From: Nymphaea colorata
Lineage: Eukaryota; Streptophyta; Magnoliopsida; Nymphaeales; Nymphaeaceae
NCBI RefSeq assembly: GCF_008831285.2
Contig: NC_045141.1
Span: forward strand, 17,966,106-18,030,105
Reading direction: 5' to 3'
DNA: 64,000 nt
Shown: positions 1-13,400 of the stretch, piece by piece
Position numbering within the stretch: position 1 is the first letter of the stretch
Layout: each line of letters begins with the position of its first letter
Translations under genes and position numbers: made by a program
The notes under the pieces: model-generated
The model's input: only the letters and a program-made list of their open reading frames with translations
What the model was told of the DNA's origin: nothing
Database searches by the model: none

Positions 1-264
1 GAGTCACAGCACGTGGCAGCAGTCATGAGCGGCAGGCATCCTATTAAGGATGGCAAAGGGCCAAATTTCCCAGCTTTGGGGTTGGAATCCAATTTCATAC
101 AGCTCAAAGTGACAAAACCCTCGTTCTAGGTCCCCCCATGTATACTCTCCGCTTTGAACTTATCTTTCTCTCAACATTATTGCTACTAGCAAGTTCTTTA
201 CTTTCATTTTGTTGGTGTATTATTATACGTGGTAGTTACCTAGAAGCCGTAAAACCCCGTGGCT

Positions 265-340
265 AGTGCCTATAGGAATCGAATTGACGACCAGCTTTTT
301 ACCAGCCCGCTTACCCGATCAGTTATGCTAAGGCCGTCAA
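265..340 (-). repeat. tRNA-derived SINE-like head
   Basis: On the minus strand a tRNA-like A box (TTAGCATAACTGATCGGG, within 315-332) is followed about 47 nt later by a B-box-like motif (AATTCGATTCC, about 275-285). The spacing and order fit an internal RNA polymerase III promoter. The B box departs from GGTTCGANTCC at its first two bases, and no full tRNA cloverleaf with an acceptor stem was found. This suggests a tRNA-derived SINE rather than a working tRNA gene. Similar arrangements occur at 6838-6900 and 28515-28600. Confidence 0.4.
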
Positions 341-1205
341 GGCTAAAGTGTGACGATGAAAAATCACATATCACATGTGCAACAGGTAACACAGAGAAAA
401 CTTTTTAGGAAGAGGAAACCAGATTTGTTGGTAAGGTATTAACTGTTGCTGCTAGCCACTGTGGTAGGCCTGGAAACTATTAAAGATGAATCTTTTAGCA
501 CAGTAGAAGTCTGCTCCTACAAGCTGTCGAACCGCCGGTGCCCAATGCAGAGGATCCAATATTTCCGCATTCTTCAATACCTCAGTTGATTGAACTTGTT
601 TGTAGAAGTTACATTTGAATTGGCTAGCCTGTAAACCAAGTTCCAAATTCAATCTGAATCAAGCTAAACCCGATTGATCAAATCTGAGTTTTATTTGATG
701 CTGAGATACGGATGTGGAAACAAACGGCAGATTGGTCTATTTTTACCCCCAGTTCAAGGTGGGCAACGGCCACACAAGAATCAATTTTGAACGGGTTCCG
801 TTTTCCCCCTCTCCTCTTCGATCCCGCCTCTTGAAATTCAGTAAAAAGAAATTGTTGTTTTTCCTGCAAAGTTGCTAAAAAAAACTGTTGTATCTGACCA
901 CTTTGTGCTGGCTCTCACTATTGCTCTACCATATATAATTAAGAGTTCTGCCATATGGTGTGCTCATTTTGAAAATCAAACACCCAAATGCTGATCCGCC
1001 CACATGTTAGCCCGTTGTCTATTCCTAACTCTTTCCATCTTCTTTTAATTGTTCCTTAAATTCTTCTACCTGTCACTCTGTCAGACCCACCCCTTCTAAA
1101 TGAGAGTGAAACTGAAGAGAGAAAGCAGTACTAACATCGCCGCCTCTTTCATGAAATTTAAAAACTAATGCTTAGATAGTAATATAATTAGCTAAAGTCA
1201 GTGGA

Positions 1206-1228
1206 TCTCTCTCTCTCTCTCTCTCTCT
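1206..1228. repeat. (TC)n microsatellite
   Basis: About eleven uninterrupted TC units in non-coding sequence. Confidence 0.95.
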
Positions 1229-3375
1229 GTCCCCTGCATCTCAAAATGTCTTTTTTGTGTGGGGGTGTGTGCGTATATAGATACCAACAAAGAAAGGAAG
1301 ACTACAATTTTGGTTGTCCGGCCGATTTGGTCGAATTTCAGCCAATTTAGTGAAATCTTATTCCATCAATGAATTTGGACAGCTAAAATCTTTAGCTTAC
1401 AGAAAGAAAAAAAACCTTCAGTAAACTGATGCATAGATCTGCAACAATCTAAAATCATTGATTTTCAATCTTCATAAAGGGCAATCTGTGGGTAGTGATC
1501 CTTTTCCAGACCAACAAATTTAGAGTTTCTTTTGTGAAGTCAGATTTGGGAAACTACTTCGAATCTGCCATAAACAAAGGATTGCCAAATCCATGATTCA
1601 ATGGCAATCCACCTTTGCCATGGATTTCTAGAGATAAGTTGTGATTGCCACAGAAAAAAGCAATGCGGATGGTGTAACCATGGCGGCCGTTCTGCTGCAT
1701 AGTTATTAACAACTCTGCACTTATTATCCAGCCTGTGTATATTAATGGCTGCGTCTGCGGTAGCGGCTGGTCTTGCTGGAGTCTTGATTCCAACGCATTA
1801 ATTCGTAGTTCGTATGCGTCTTATAACCTTGACTGCATAAACTTCTGTCAAGCTTCACTTTTTTTCTTTTCCTCTGCTGTTCGAAATTGTTGAAACCTTT
1901 CTGTCCTGCGCTGGATGCAGCCTTAATTTAATGGCTGCCGTTTTTGTTTCTCTCTTTCCGTCTCTTCATTCTCCACCATCCGTTGAACTTACCGTCCTTC
2001 GCATATTAATACACATGCAAAATATATAATGCATCATAATTTCAGTAGCGACTAAGATCATTGACAAAGAACACCTTCTTCCCTTTTCTCCTTTCTCTTT
2101 TAGTTTTTGGTCAACTACTGAACTCTCAACAATATTCAATTTAAACTTTTTTTAAGTTCAACGATCTACTTCTTGTTGGCAGCGCGGAGAACCTTACCAA
2201 AGAGCCTCAATCAGAGATTTTTTTCAATTCCCATCCCAAAAAAGCAAAAAAAAATAGTCCATACTTTACAAAAAAATCTGAATCTTCTTGGGTACTATAA
2301 CGCTAGCGGTCCAAGTCATAATCATGTGATGCTCAATCACTAACTCGACGAGAAAAAGAGAGAGAGTGGGAGACGTGAGAGCATGTCATCCACACGAATG
2401 TGAGTAATTGACTTAAAAGACGTGAGAGCGGCTTTTCTTTGGCAGCCACGTCTCCAAATTACAGCACCATTAAGTCATTAATCACGCACGAATAGCCTTT
2501 CACATTCCTCAATTCTTTTCGAACCTCATTGGCTTTCTCGATCGGAGAGAACACAACTTACATGAACTAGTTTGCAGCTTAACAACATGAAAAGATAATT
2601 CAGAAGCAACCGCTTAGAGAACGGGTCGTCGGTGAAATTTTTTCCGGCCTCGTCGAAGGTTCGGAACCTCCCGCCGGCGGGACGTCAGGGACCTACAAAC
2701 GCCAAAGATAAAAAGAAACAAGCGAAAGGAAGAATGAATGACAAATTGCCACGTTGAAAAAGAGGCAGTCAAACAACGACGCCATCATTTCCCCCGGTAC
2801 CTTCGTCATTGTTTTCATGAATCAAAGTTTTCTTGACCGCGTCAATGACGACTCTACCCTTCGTTGGGAGGCAGAATTACTGAAAATGGGCCCGCTTTCG
2901 CTCTCACGACAGTCTTTCGCCGTGACAGGAGGGGCGAGAGCCCCATCGTAATTTGTACTACGAACGTCGGCAATTGGACTGGATATCAATGAGCCACCGG
3001 GAAGTAGTGAAGGACCCCGTGTCGTGACATTTTATATGAATTTATACATCTATATACATAATTCATATATTATTTTCTATATCAACGATGACGTGATCGC
3101 CTTCTTGATAAAACAAAGTCCACATAGGAACCAAATACCTTTTTCCCCGAATTTGACAAAATGCCCAAATCACTGTTGCAAATTTCTTCAGGAAGGACGG
3201 AAACACCCCCACCTTTTTTTCCGGCGGCCGGACACCAATCCGGCAGATTTTCCGTCAATCACCCGCAGGAGGACACAGATGTCATTTTCGCTCCAAAGAA
3301 TGGCAAAAAGGTAAAAGAGGAGGAGAAGGAGGGGGGAAGGGTTAGGGAGGGTCCACTCGTTCCGGTTGCGCCCCG

Positions 3376-4875
3376 TCATCGCTCGACGCCTTCTCCCTTG
3401 AGCGCGTCTCCGCAGAGCTTTCCGGCGACGGAGACGGCTACCCTTTCGGCGAAGACGGCGAGGATGTCGGCAATGGATGGCCTGAGGGCGAGCTGTTCCC
3501 CGAGGCAGGAGGCGGCAACGGACGCGACGGCCAGCGCCTCGTCGGCGTCGAACCGGCCCGCGAGCCTGGGGTCGACGAAGTCGGGGGCCCGGGAGGGGTC
3601 CCGCACGAGGTCGGCGGCGAAGCAGGTGAGGAGCTGCTCCTTCTCGGAGCAGAAGGCCTCGACGCCGGTGAGGAGCTCGAGCAGGAGGACGCCGAAGCTG
3701 TAGACGTCGTTCTTCTTGGAGACGATGCCGGTGCGCAAGTAGTGGGGGTCGACGTAGCCGGGGGAGCCCATGACGGGGGAGACGGAGGAGGGGAGGACGG
3801 CGGAGGAGAAGCCCATGCGGGCGAAGCCGAAGTCGCAGAGCTTGGGAACGAGGCGGCGGTCGAGCAGCACGTTGGAGGCCTTGACATCGCAGTGGACGAT
3901 GGGCATCTCGCAGCGGTCGTGGAGGTACTCCAGCGCCCGCGCCACCCCGAACGCGATCGACGTCCGCTGCTGCCACGTCAGCACCGCTTTCTCTCCCTCT
4001 TCCTCCTCGTGCAGCTTCTCGTGCAGGCTCCCGTTGGACACCATCTCGAACAGCAGCACTCCCTCCTCTGCTTCAATCAGACAAGGAAGAAGGACGAAGG
4101 CGTCAGAAAGACCGAACTGCCCCCTCGCCGTCCCCAACGAAGGCGACGGCAACACGACACTCCTCGAGTGAAGAAAGAGAAGCAGAGGAAGCACTCAACA
4201 CTCCTGTAGTGAACAGAAAGAAGCAGAGGGAGCAAGAGAGAGAGAGAGAGCTGGGGACGGCGAACCTTTTTCGTCGCAGTAACCGAGGAGCTTGACGATG
4301 TTCTCATGGTGGAGGCGGAGGAGGACGTCCAGCTCCTGGCGGAACACCCTGTTGAGGCGCTCGCTGTTGTTGTGGATCTTGAGAGCGCCGAGCGGCCTGC
4401 CGGGGCCGGGCAGGCGGGCGAGGTAGACGATGCTGAAGCCGCCCCGCCCGATGACGGACGCGAAGTTACCCGTCATCCTCTCCACCTCCTCCCATCTCAG
4501 CTTCTTCACTACCGAGCCCCCTAATTTTCCCCACTCCTCTTCCGCCGTTTGCCCTTCTTCCTTCTTCTTCTTCGTCTTCGTTCTCATCTTCTTCTCGTTG
4601 ACCTTCTGCTTCTCTTCGTCGACGCCCATGGTGATTCCCTTCCACTGCTTGTTCCCCCTGAGACGACCGAAGCAGATGGCCATGAGGGCAGCGATGACGA
4701 GGGTGCCGAGGGAGAAGGCTAGGACTAGCAGAAGCACCTTCCTCTTGGCTACTCTTCCCTCGCTCTGTGACAATGGTCCGTCCCCGTTGGAGGCGAGAGA
4801 GTGAGGGATGACAGAGAGGAAAAGGAACGCCCAACTCGAGAAATAGATGGCGATGATGGCCCGTGGGAGGCCCAT
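3376..4875 (-). CDS. Short receptor-like protein kinase, non-RD type
   Basis: Two exons, 4875-4266 and 4067-3376, joined by a GT-AG intron (4265-4068); 433 residues, in phase. The second AG, one codon after an alternative one, was chosen because it is CAG and gives the family-like junction DEK-EEGVLLFE. The start is the first ATG, which begins a signal-peptide-like hydrophobic run (1-29). A transmembrane segment follows at about 46-70, then a lysine-rich linker. The kinase domain shows the glycine loop GRGGFSIV (143-150), catalytic lysine K166, alpha-C glutamate E181, catalytic loop HCDVKASN (262-269), DFG (282-284), GSPGYVDPHY (304-313) and DVYSFG. With almost no ectodomain it resembles the Arabidopsis At1g33260/At4g10390 group of membrane-anchored Ser/Thr kinases. 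The arginine of the HRD motif is cysteine, so this is a non-RD kinase; in plants such kinases are often linked to immune signalling, which here is inference. The intron carries a short (AG)n tract. The ligand and substrate are unknown. Confidence 0.9.
4068..4265 (-). other. Intron of the receptor-like kinase
   Basis: Minus-strand donor AAAAAG|GTTCGC and acceptor TTGAAGCAG|AGG, 198 bp, phase 1. It splits the kinase N-lobe just after the conserved LLGYCDE segment. It contains a purine-rich (AG)n run at about 4233-4250. An acceptor three bases upstream (GAAG|CAG) would add a single alanine and is also in phase, so NAGNAG-type alternative use is possible. Confidence 0.8.
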
Positions 4876-5377
4876 CCACAGAGAGAGAGTCGTTCTATAT
4901 CAAAGAAAAGGTGGGGAGGGGAATTGACGATTGATTGATTTGGAGAGTTTGGTCGTGAGTCCTTGCAGAGGGAAGGAGGGAAGAGGGAGGGTCCTTCCTC
5001 CAATTCAAAGCTCCAACTCACCAAAGACGTTTGACTACGGGTGCAGGCGTCTTCCCTAAGGTCTAAGGGAAGGTGAGTTAATGGCGTATATGTATGCACG
5101 TACGTGCACTGTATTTGTATGATGATGATGATGGTGATGAAGACGGGGGGCCGATGGGCCCTTCCGGTGATTTTCGTTTTCTGATGGAAATGGGCCGTGC
5201 CACCATTCAATGTGGCCGTGATCCTTCGCTGGCTCTCTCTCTCTTCTCTTTTACCTCCTTCCCCCTTTATTTCACGAGAGACAGAAAGAGAGAGGGGCTT
5301 CCTCTCCTTGTGACTGAAAAAATAGTTGGCATCTCCCCTTTTTCATATAACAATTATGAATCGTCACAATAATGGAG

Positions 5378-5401
5378 TCTCTCTCTCTCTCTCTCTCTCT
5401 C
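5378..5401. repeat. (TC)n microsatellite
   Basis: Twelve TC units, followed by an imperfect CACTCTTATTCTCACTCTCAC tail. Confidence 0.95.
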
Positions 5402-6837
5402 ACTCTTATTCTCACTCTCACGCATGTTTTTGTTTTGTATGCTGACTTCTTCTGCCCCACAGGGAAGAGAGTGTGTGTTCTTCCGTGTGAAATCAAAGAA
5501 AAAAAAAGGGAGAAATTCCGGATCCTGATTGAGAGAAACTGATTTCCCCGGTCTGATTATTCTTCTCGTTGATTTAGTCTTCCAGGGGCAGCATTATGAT
5601 TATAAGAACTATAATTATTTTGGTTGCATGCCGCGTTTCTGTACCGTTTCTTCCCTTTCTGCAGAACTGCATTACTGCGCTTACTAGATCTCTGCTAAAA
5701 AGTTTTCAGGCCTTGGTAATTTCCCTTCTGTCTATGCCCTCGAAGCTAAAGCATCACTGCCATGAGGTTGCCTTTGGGCTCTGGAAGATCTTCAGTTTGT
5801 CCATCTTAAACTCACGAATTTGGTAGAACCGCGGTGGTGAAACAATGGAATCTGCTTCTCTTGGGAGGCGGGCAAAGGGTGATGGCGGTGGCTTCCTTGT
5901 TGGAAGACCATTTCAGATGATGACAGAAATTAAGGGTCAATGATCCACCGACTTGGCTCCCTTTAGTCTCAGATCCATGTGGTTCAACGCACGTTGTAGT
6001 GACCCAAACACCAAAACTTGACGCACCGCCTGCTTCTCTTCCTTTCTCCTTTCTTTTTGAAGCATTAATTTCAACTAGAAGAAAATTTGTTGTTTTATTT
6101 ACTCCAACATATACGTTACCTGTAGAGTTTTGTTTCGGCAAGTTGGCATGACAAAATAATCTTCCGCGAAGTTCGTTTGTGTGAGATTCACATCTACGTT
6201 GAAAAGATGACCTCCTGAATCATGTGTTTTCTTTTGTTCCTTCTCCTTTTTCTAAATCAATATTGAAAAACCATGAGACCGGCCTTCTGGTCTTAAGATT
6301 TTTGGAAGCAAACAAAGTGGGAAGGCTTGAAGTTTTCAACTAAACAAGGAGTGAATGACATAGTTTCATTTATCAAGGAAAGAGATGAATCGAGGGTTCA
6401 GATGGTTCAGAAGAGTGCCAAATAATTAACAATTTGGCTTTGAACAAGATTGATACAACTGAAAGAACCATACTATATCCCTTCCATTGGCAACCATATT
6501 TGGTTTTAAAAAAAAAAAAAGAAGAAAAAATCAACTCAATTCCTACTAAAAGTCAGTTCCGTTTTAATCTTGTTTTTTTTTTCTATTTCTGCTACGTCCG
6601 ATGAAGGCATCATACTTGTCAGTGGTGGTGGAGCTAGAAATTTTTGCCACCCATTTATTGTAGGCGTCTTGGTTGGTTGGGCACCAGTGGAGATGCAGGG
6701 TACTGACCTGGATCTGATGTGGGCACCCCATGTGGCTAGACCAAGGTCCCGCATAAAGCTTTTGCATGAGTCCCCGCGGGTGGCCCATGCTAGCTCACAC
6801 ATAGCTCCGCTATCAATCCTAGTCCTTTGAAACCCAG

Positions 6838-6900
6838 GGATCATCCAGTTGGTCTGTGTAAGCATCAACATGTTAGGTCAGGAATTCGATTCCCCCTGAC
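6838..6900 (+). repeat. tRNA-derived SINE-like head
   Basis: Plus strand: an A-box-like stretch (ATCATCCAGTTGGTCTG, from 6840) is followed about 42 nt later by a T-arm-like hairpin in which GTCAGG and CCTGAC flank the B-box-like AATTCGATTCC (6883-6893). It is the same arrangement as at 265-340. The flanks show no full tRNA, so a SINE or decayed tRNA is favoured. Confidence 0.4.
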
Positions 6901-9693
6901 TATCATCAAACCACAATATTACTGATCAGCTCTATGGGGAAGAAGCAGGACCATATAATATACCTAGTTTTCGTTATGATTTAATCAAAATTGCAGACAT
7001 AAGTGGGGCGTTTTATTGCTCGAGATCTTAGATTTGGGGTCTCATGATCTAGTATGAGACTCTCCTGAAATTTATGGGTCTAGTAAATTGTTCATCTGAA
7101 ACCCCCAAGTCAGATGGAGTTTGATAGAACAACTACATACGAAACCTGTTACAGATAAAGATAAAGAAGGAAAATAGACAAATGGTTCTGGATGTATAAC
7201 AACTTAGATGTATAACTTAAGTTGGACTACTCCATACAGATACAGTAGAGACGTAATCAGACTTTGGTTATGAACCTTCTTTACTCTCTTCTTTTCCATG
7301 AGAAATGATAAAGCATTCCATTAATGGGTTGAGGGGGTCCCGGGGCTTCTTCTTTCCAAGTCATGGAGCCACATGTGGGTGGTCTTTGCTTACTTCACAA
7401 ACAATAAATTAAGTAAAGAAGAGGGAGAATACGTGTTGATTTATGTGGTTGAAGACGTGGTTGCATGATTTCGAATATTGGGCTTGAAGAGTGGTTGGGC
7501 TTTTAAGGTAAGACGGAGACATGCCATCAAATTTTTGTTAAAGGCTTTCTTTTTTGGCTCTGAATATCGCGGGGACCAAGCGATTTTTTGTCCGTCTCTC
7601 TGCGTGTATGCGTGCGTGATCGAGCTCTATGCGTGCATTCATGGCGAACACGCAGACTTTGCTTGGCTTGATCATTTGCAGGATGGTTCGGGTGATTCCA
7701 GCGGCTCATTTAATTTTCTTTGCTGAAATGGAACTTTCAATAAAGAGAACAGATTGGCACAGGTGGATCGAGCTGTGGTTGTCATGACTCATGAAACCCA
7801 ATTTCAATTGCAATCCTCATGGGCAAGATGGAAACATTAAAGATTGAGGCATCCTTGCCTTGATTGAAAACCATATTTTGCAATTTGGGGTCTTAACTGC
7901 ATCAAAACAATCACGATCTGATATTTATATCCCATTCATCTGTTCTATAACAAAAGTAGCCATATGGATGCTTTTCTATTAACCGACGCTTGGTTTGCTC
8001 AATTATGATGTATATGTTTATTTGTATATAATTAATATTATCTTTCATGAAAAATACCACCTACCCTTTTCAAGATGATATAAATGCAACAGTTGTAGGT
8101 TGAAGTCAGTCAACTGAATCAAACTGAGGTGGTCTAAAAGCATGGGAAACCTTCACTACTTAAGGATTTGGCAGAGCAGATCATGATCATTGAGTGTCAA
8201 ATGCCCAATTCAGATGTTTTTTTTCAATTGGTTGAATATGTAGCCGAGAAAAACTCATATACCATAAGGAAGACCTCGAGGGCTTGTATGAATTCCTTAG
8301 TCACCCTAATTTGTTGTGAAATTCACTTGCTTTGAGAACAATAACATTGTGCTCTCTGAATACATGTAATTATAATGTTTCAGTCAACATGGTATAATCT
8401 ACAGATGATGTTCTTAAATTCAAAAATCAAACGCTAACATGAATCTTATATCTCTAGTGAAAGCTATGAATGGACTGCTGTTTCTTTATCCTGAATTCCC
8501 CCTATCAAAAACTTTCTGTCGTTTATTATATGAAAAGGTGAAAAGAAGGTTAATGCCTTGCATCTTTTTCTCTTCCCAGGTTAGTCAGATCAGCACAACT
8601 AACTGGTCGCTTTTAATCCACCAGTCAGTTTGTGTCTGCAATAAGCCAAAGAACACAGCTCAATCAGTTCAGCGCGGACAAGGTGAACCTGTCATGTCAG
8701 ATGCCAGTTATCCTACTTCGGCCCCAAACTGGTGACCGCTCAATTTACAGATTAACGGAACTAGACCCTAACATCTAGAAATCGGACGATATTATTTAAG
8801 CATCAACGCGGTAAGATTTCTGCCTAGGGAGGCTTGTCTGAGAGCTTCTTCCGCTTGATGTTGTTGTTAAGTGAACAGATTTCGACCACCAACTTGAGTT
8901 TTTCCTTTATCGGAGAAGAAAACGATCATTCAAGAAGGATCTATGCAGCACAATGCTGGAGAAGAAAAGAGAGAATCCGGACCTTGGATGAACAAGTAGT
9001 TGGCCTAGTGGATCATGCTGCAACAGCAGTCTGAGATATACGGCTCACTGTGCAAACAGAAGCCAATGGCGTATATCTTAAAAATCCAGAAAATATGTTC
9101 AAGGGAGTTCTACTGCTACTCCTAAGGGATTCCGTGACCTAAATTTTTGCGTTGAATTTGTTATGAAAGAAACAGCGCAAGAATCTTGCGGATGTGTATG
9201 GGGCATTATATTATGAATTCACCGTCGACTTTGTTCTTCAGTATGCGAGCACGGCCGCCCTTCATTTTCTAAACATACTTTGACCATGTGGATGTTATGT
9301 GCTTGTTGCTTTAAATCTAGAAAACTCTTTTCCTTTTCCGGGTACCCCAAACGTGTGTTACTGTCAAACCAACTTTAATATTCTTATACATTGTCCACTC
9401 TTGACCTACAAAAGAATTACTATGCATAGGTTGGATTCTACCAAGGAAAGGCCGGCTTCTTTTGAAAATCACCTTTAGATTGCTTCTGCGTGGTAAAATC
9501 AGATACAATGTTTGAACAGTTAAGCAATTACCAGAATTTCCTGGTGTCTCTGCTGACGCTTGCACCTAATCTTTTACTGATTTTCAATTCGACACTTGAT
9601 TATTTCGTGATCAATTACTGTTTCAACTTTGAACATCTAAAAGAAACAAATTTTTAAAACCCATAGCAGTGTCCTGTTTGTTTATTGCAGGTG

Positions 9694-9695
<2 letters not shown>

Positions 9696-9737
<42 letters not shown>
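9696..9737. repeat. (TC)n microsatellite
   Basis: 42 bp of uninterrupted TC, the longest pyrimidine dinucleotide tract in the window. Confidence 0.95.
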
Positions 9738-9740
<3 letters not shown>

Positions 9741-10410
9741 TTGCTTTTTGGTTGCTACATTTTGGAGAAACAGATGTGGTTGCTGCATTTTGGAGAACAG
9801 ATGGAAGTATAATGGCCTTGGAAGTTCCCTCGATTTATCCATATAAATGGTTGGTTGTGATGATAATGGAGATATTTATCCGATCTCCTGTTCTGAGTCA
9901 AACTCTGCTGGAGGATAGGCCTCCGACCCTTTTATTAGAACAGATAAACAAAATTGCTATACATCAAAGGAACAAAAACCAGTGAAACACAGACTGGTAA
10001 TTACAAGGAAGAAAGTATAGCTGCGGTATTTGTTTGAAGAATAGAGAATCTATATCTCGCAGCTGAAATGTTAGGCAAAGATCGAGAGAAGTCCACGCTG
10101 CTCTCCAGGAGTCTACGAATCTAAGGGGAAGAGTTTCACACATGCTGCCTAAACTCTTGTAGAGAGGTCCTTAATTGGATTCCGATCAGATTCATGAATA
10201 CTAGCGTTGCGAGTCATCTGAAGCTTCCAAATAATAACCTGAAAGCACAACCTCCAACATCTCATCAGCCATCCTCTTTTGAAAGTAGTTTATCCGATCT
10301 CCTATTATTTTCTTCCCATGAAAGCAAGTCACGAGGTTTGCTAGCGATCATTATGTGTTCGATAATACAGTATACCTCCCCTCAGAAAACTGTCGTTTGG
10401 TGATACAAGT

Positions 10411-10412
<2 letters not shown>

Positions 10413-10448
<36 letters not shown>
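10413..10448. repeat. (AT)n microsatellite
   Basis: Eighteen AT units. Confidence 0.95.
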
Positions 10449-10451
<3 letters not shown>

Positions 10452-13400
10452 GCAAAGAATGTATTATTTGACCACGCAGAGTTTATTATGAAGTATTTGA
10501 TATGGTCGTCTGTACCTGATGCCTCACTGTAAAACACAAAAGTGGTGCCCATAGACGTCCAAATGGATATCTTCCAAAATTGTCGCATCAAATCATAATA
10601 TAAATGATTGGGGAGGTGATTTTTCAATATCCACAATTCATCATTGAGAATTTTATTTTAGTGAGTACACACCGGATGTCTCAATTGTTTTGCCTATTGT
10701 CATGTAGTAGACGTTTTTCACATCTAAATAATATTCATTTGTCATATGTGGCAGGTGAAAGATTGTCTTCCTGTGTGGTTAAGGAATCAGATCGGAACAC
10801 AGAGATTGCTACTTCACAACTCAACTGCCGTATGTTTGTCAAAAGGCTGGATAATTTGTAGCTTGCTTGCACCATCCATATACACGGAGCATCACGGCGA
10901 AGACTCGAAAAAGAATGGGGATAGTGATAGGCATCCTCCCAAGTTCATCAGATAAGTCTAAAATTCTAATTTCATTCTGAGATGTTGATGTCACAACATT
11001 ATATATTTTAGTTTCTTGCATTTTCTTTCATTCTCCATTAACTTCGAACCAACCTGAATTTTCATCAACTTGCTGTTGGCAAGTTGGGGAGGTTAGGAAG
11101 ACTCTTCCCTACCACATTATGCCAACAGAGACCTACCATGAGTATTGATCAATTCTTTACCCTCTTCGATTTGAGGGTCTCAAGTCTAACCATATAAGCA
11201 GGTGAACGGCGCCGCCTTAGCAGCTGCCATCGTTTCATTGAGCAAATCTCACCCGTCTTTTTTGTGAAAATCCCTCACTAAGAAATTAGTACCACTAGAG
11301 AAATTAACAAGCACGCAGGCACAACGTTTCAGTTGCTTCTCCGATAGCCCTCAATGATGCATACAGGAGCAGACACAGATAAAAAGGGAAGGTGGGATCC
11401 AGTTCTAGTCATGGAGAAGCAAAACTAAAAGCCTAAAAATATAATTTTCAACTGAAGTGAAGTTTAGGCAGTAAATCTGCAGTGGCTGTATATCTGATCA
11501 ACGCAGTTGTAAATACACCAATTCCAATTGCCTATTGGTTTATATTATTTGGAAAATTCGAAAGAAGGAAACAACTAAAACAGATGCTTCTGCAAACTCA
11601 AGCTCCAATCAGTTAATTACATCTCTAGTCTTTAAATCAAGTCACTTTTCTCGTCTCCTTGGCCCTGAATAAAATTGACACAGCCGGCGGCAGATCTCTT
11701 GTTGGAAGGTTGTGTCCCTGATGTCTCCTGACCCACCGTTCTCAGAATCAAAATGGCGATTTCTATGTCTGGTGAATGCGTTTAGAGTCGGTAGACAGGG
11801 ACAAAGTTTCCCCCCCATCTCACATAAATTTGGTTGGTGCATGATTGGCTCTTCCTCAGCCCGTGTGCTTGTCCTTACAGGCCCCCTCTCATGTGTGCGT
11901 CCTGTCAGCGGTTGGTGGCAAGGATTTTCTCCGTATCGCTCATAATTAATTAGTCTTTTTCTTACATCTAGCTGATCAGATCTCCCAAGAGAATAAGAAG
12001 ATCATGATTCATTGGATATGGGGACGACAGCATGTTCTGAATCACAATATTGTAATGCGACTACGAAATCTTATTCCTGCAACATTCTCTCCAACAACCC
12101 TCTTTGCAGCTTCGCCGACAACAGCCGGAAAGCAAAACTATAGAATCATTGAAAAAGGAAACGCAGATCGCGGGCAGTGACTGGTAGGGAACAGGAAAGG
12201 AAAAGGAAAAGGAAAAAGAAATCGAAGGATAATGTAAAAAGTTTTCAAAATTGTCATGTTTATGATTGACTACAGGGGACCCCATTTGAGAGGTAAATCT
12301 GAAGTGAGCCCTACCGCCATGTTTAATAAGGCCAACTCCATGTGAAAGCTGAAAGATTGAGACAAAATTTAGAATGGCAGGACTAGCTTTTACAACAACT
12401 CGCCACATCCCACCTGCTCGTCACGGATCACATAAAGTTTTACAGGGCTACCATGCGAAATATTTATATGTTTGCTTTCTGCAGATGGAAAGACTCTCTC
12501 GGAGACCTACTCTACGATTCTGTCACTTTACATACTCCAAGCATGATGGTGTAGTTGTAATCTGACTCAGTTTAAGGCCTGCCCATTGGGATTCGTTCCT
12601 TCTGCCTTTGCTTGATTTAAAATTATGACGATATCTGCTGTGTTATAAGTTGGAATTAACCGATGAAAAAGTCAATTGGTGAAGTTCATTCCTTGCTCTT
12701 TCTCTCTCTCTGCTTCTGCAATTGCAAATGAAATACAGAACAGAATTGCTTGATCCATTACAAGCAGGGAGCAAGAGCAAAGAGTTACCTTATCCAATCA
12801 TGGGTCCTGCGTACTCTCAGTATCTCTTGCCACTCAAGCTCTGTAATTGGATTTTCTGTCTTATGTGATTCTGGGCTCTTTCGCTATATTGTCTCACTGG
12901 GATTATTGCAAGACAAACTTTTTCTGTTTGTTGCTGTCATTCCCAACGACCGGGCCTTAATTTTCGTTTAGATCCTCAAATCAAATGGTCCTCATCTGTC
13001 TTTGTGTTGGTGATCATGTGATCAGTCCTTTGTGCTTTGTCCTCATCTCGTGCCATGTATTTTTTAATGTACACATCTCGTTTATGATATAAAAAGTCAT
13101 GTTGGTGTATTTACTTGCAGATGGGTACATGTATAAATTCTTTCTTTATTGGCAAGCATGTTAGCATTCTGTTTTGGACTGTAAATTGCTCCAGCACTGA
13201 AATCAGCGGCTCATGCTGATAGTCCAGCTAGTTGATATGACGCGAGTGCAAATGAGAGGACCAGGAAATCTCAGGAAATGAGCTAATTCGTCGGCTAGAT
13301 GCAGTAACACGATTGGGTCCGCCTGAAAACTTGCCTGTGATCTTTTCCTAATGTGACCAAGATGGGATTCCAGCGGTAGAGCAGTGTGGTTGGAAATTGA

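Larger units (their letters stand above)
1..3375. other. Intergenic, no gene recognised
   Basis: AT-rich sequence with no reading frame that looks like a known protein. It holds a tRNA-like SINE head (265-340, minus) and a (TC)n tract (1206-1228). The last 700 bases rise in GC and run into the 3' end of the minus-strand kinase gene; open frames there are shadows of the kinase exon or run past its stop. The stretch 3188-3375 should include the kinase 3' UTR. Confidence 0.6.

Noticed and set aside
3188-3976. 262-codon arginine-rich frame on the minus strand
   Set aside because: It overlaps the kinase exon in another frame; its Arg/Pro/Leu composition is the typical shadow of GC-rich coding sequence.
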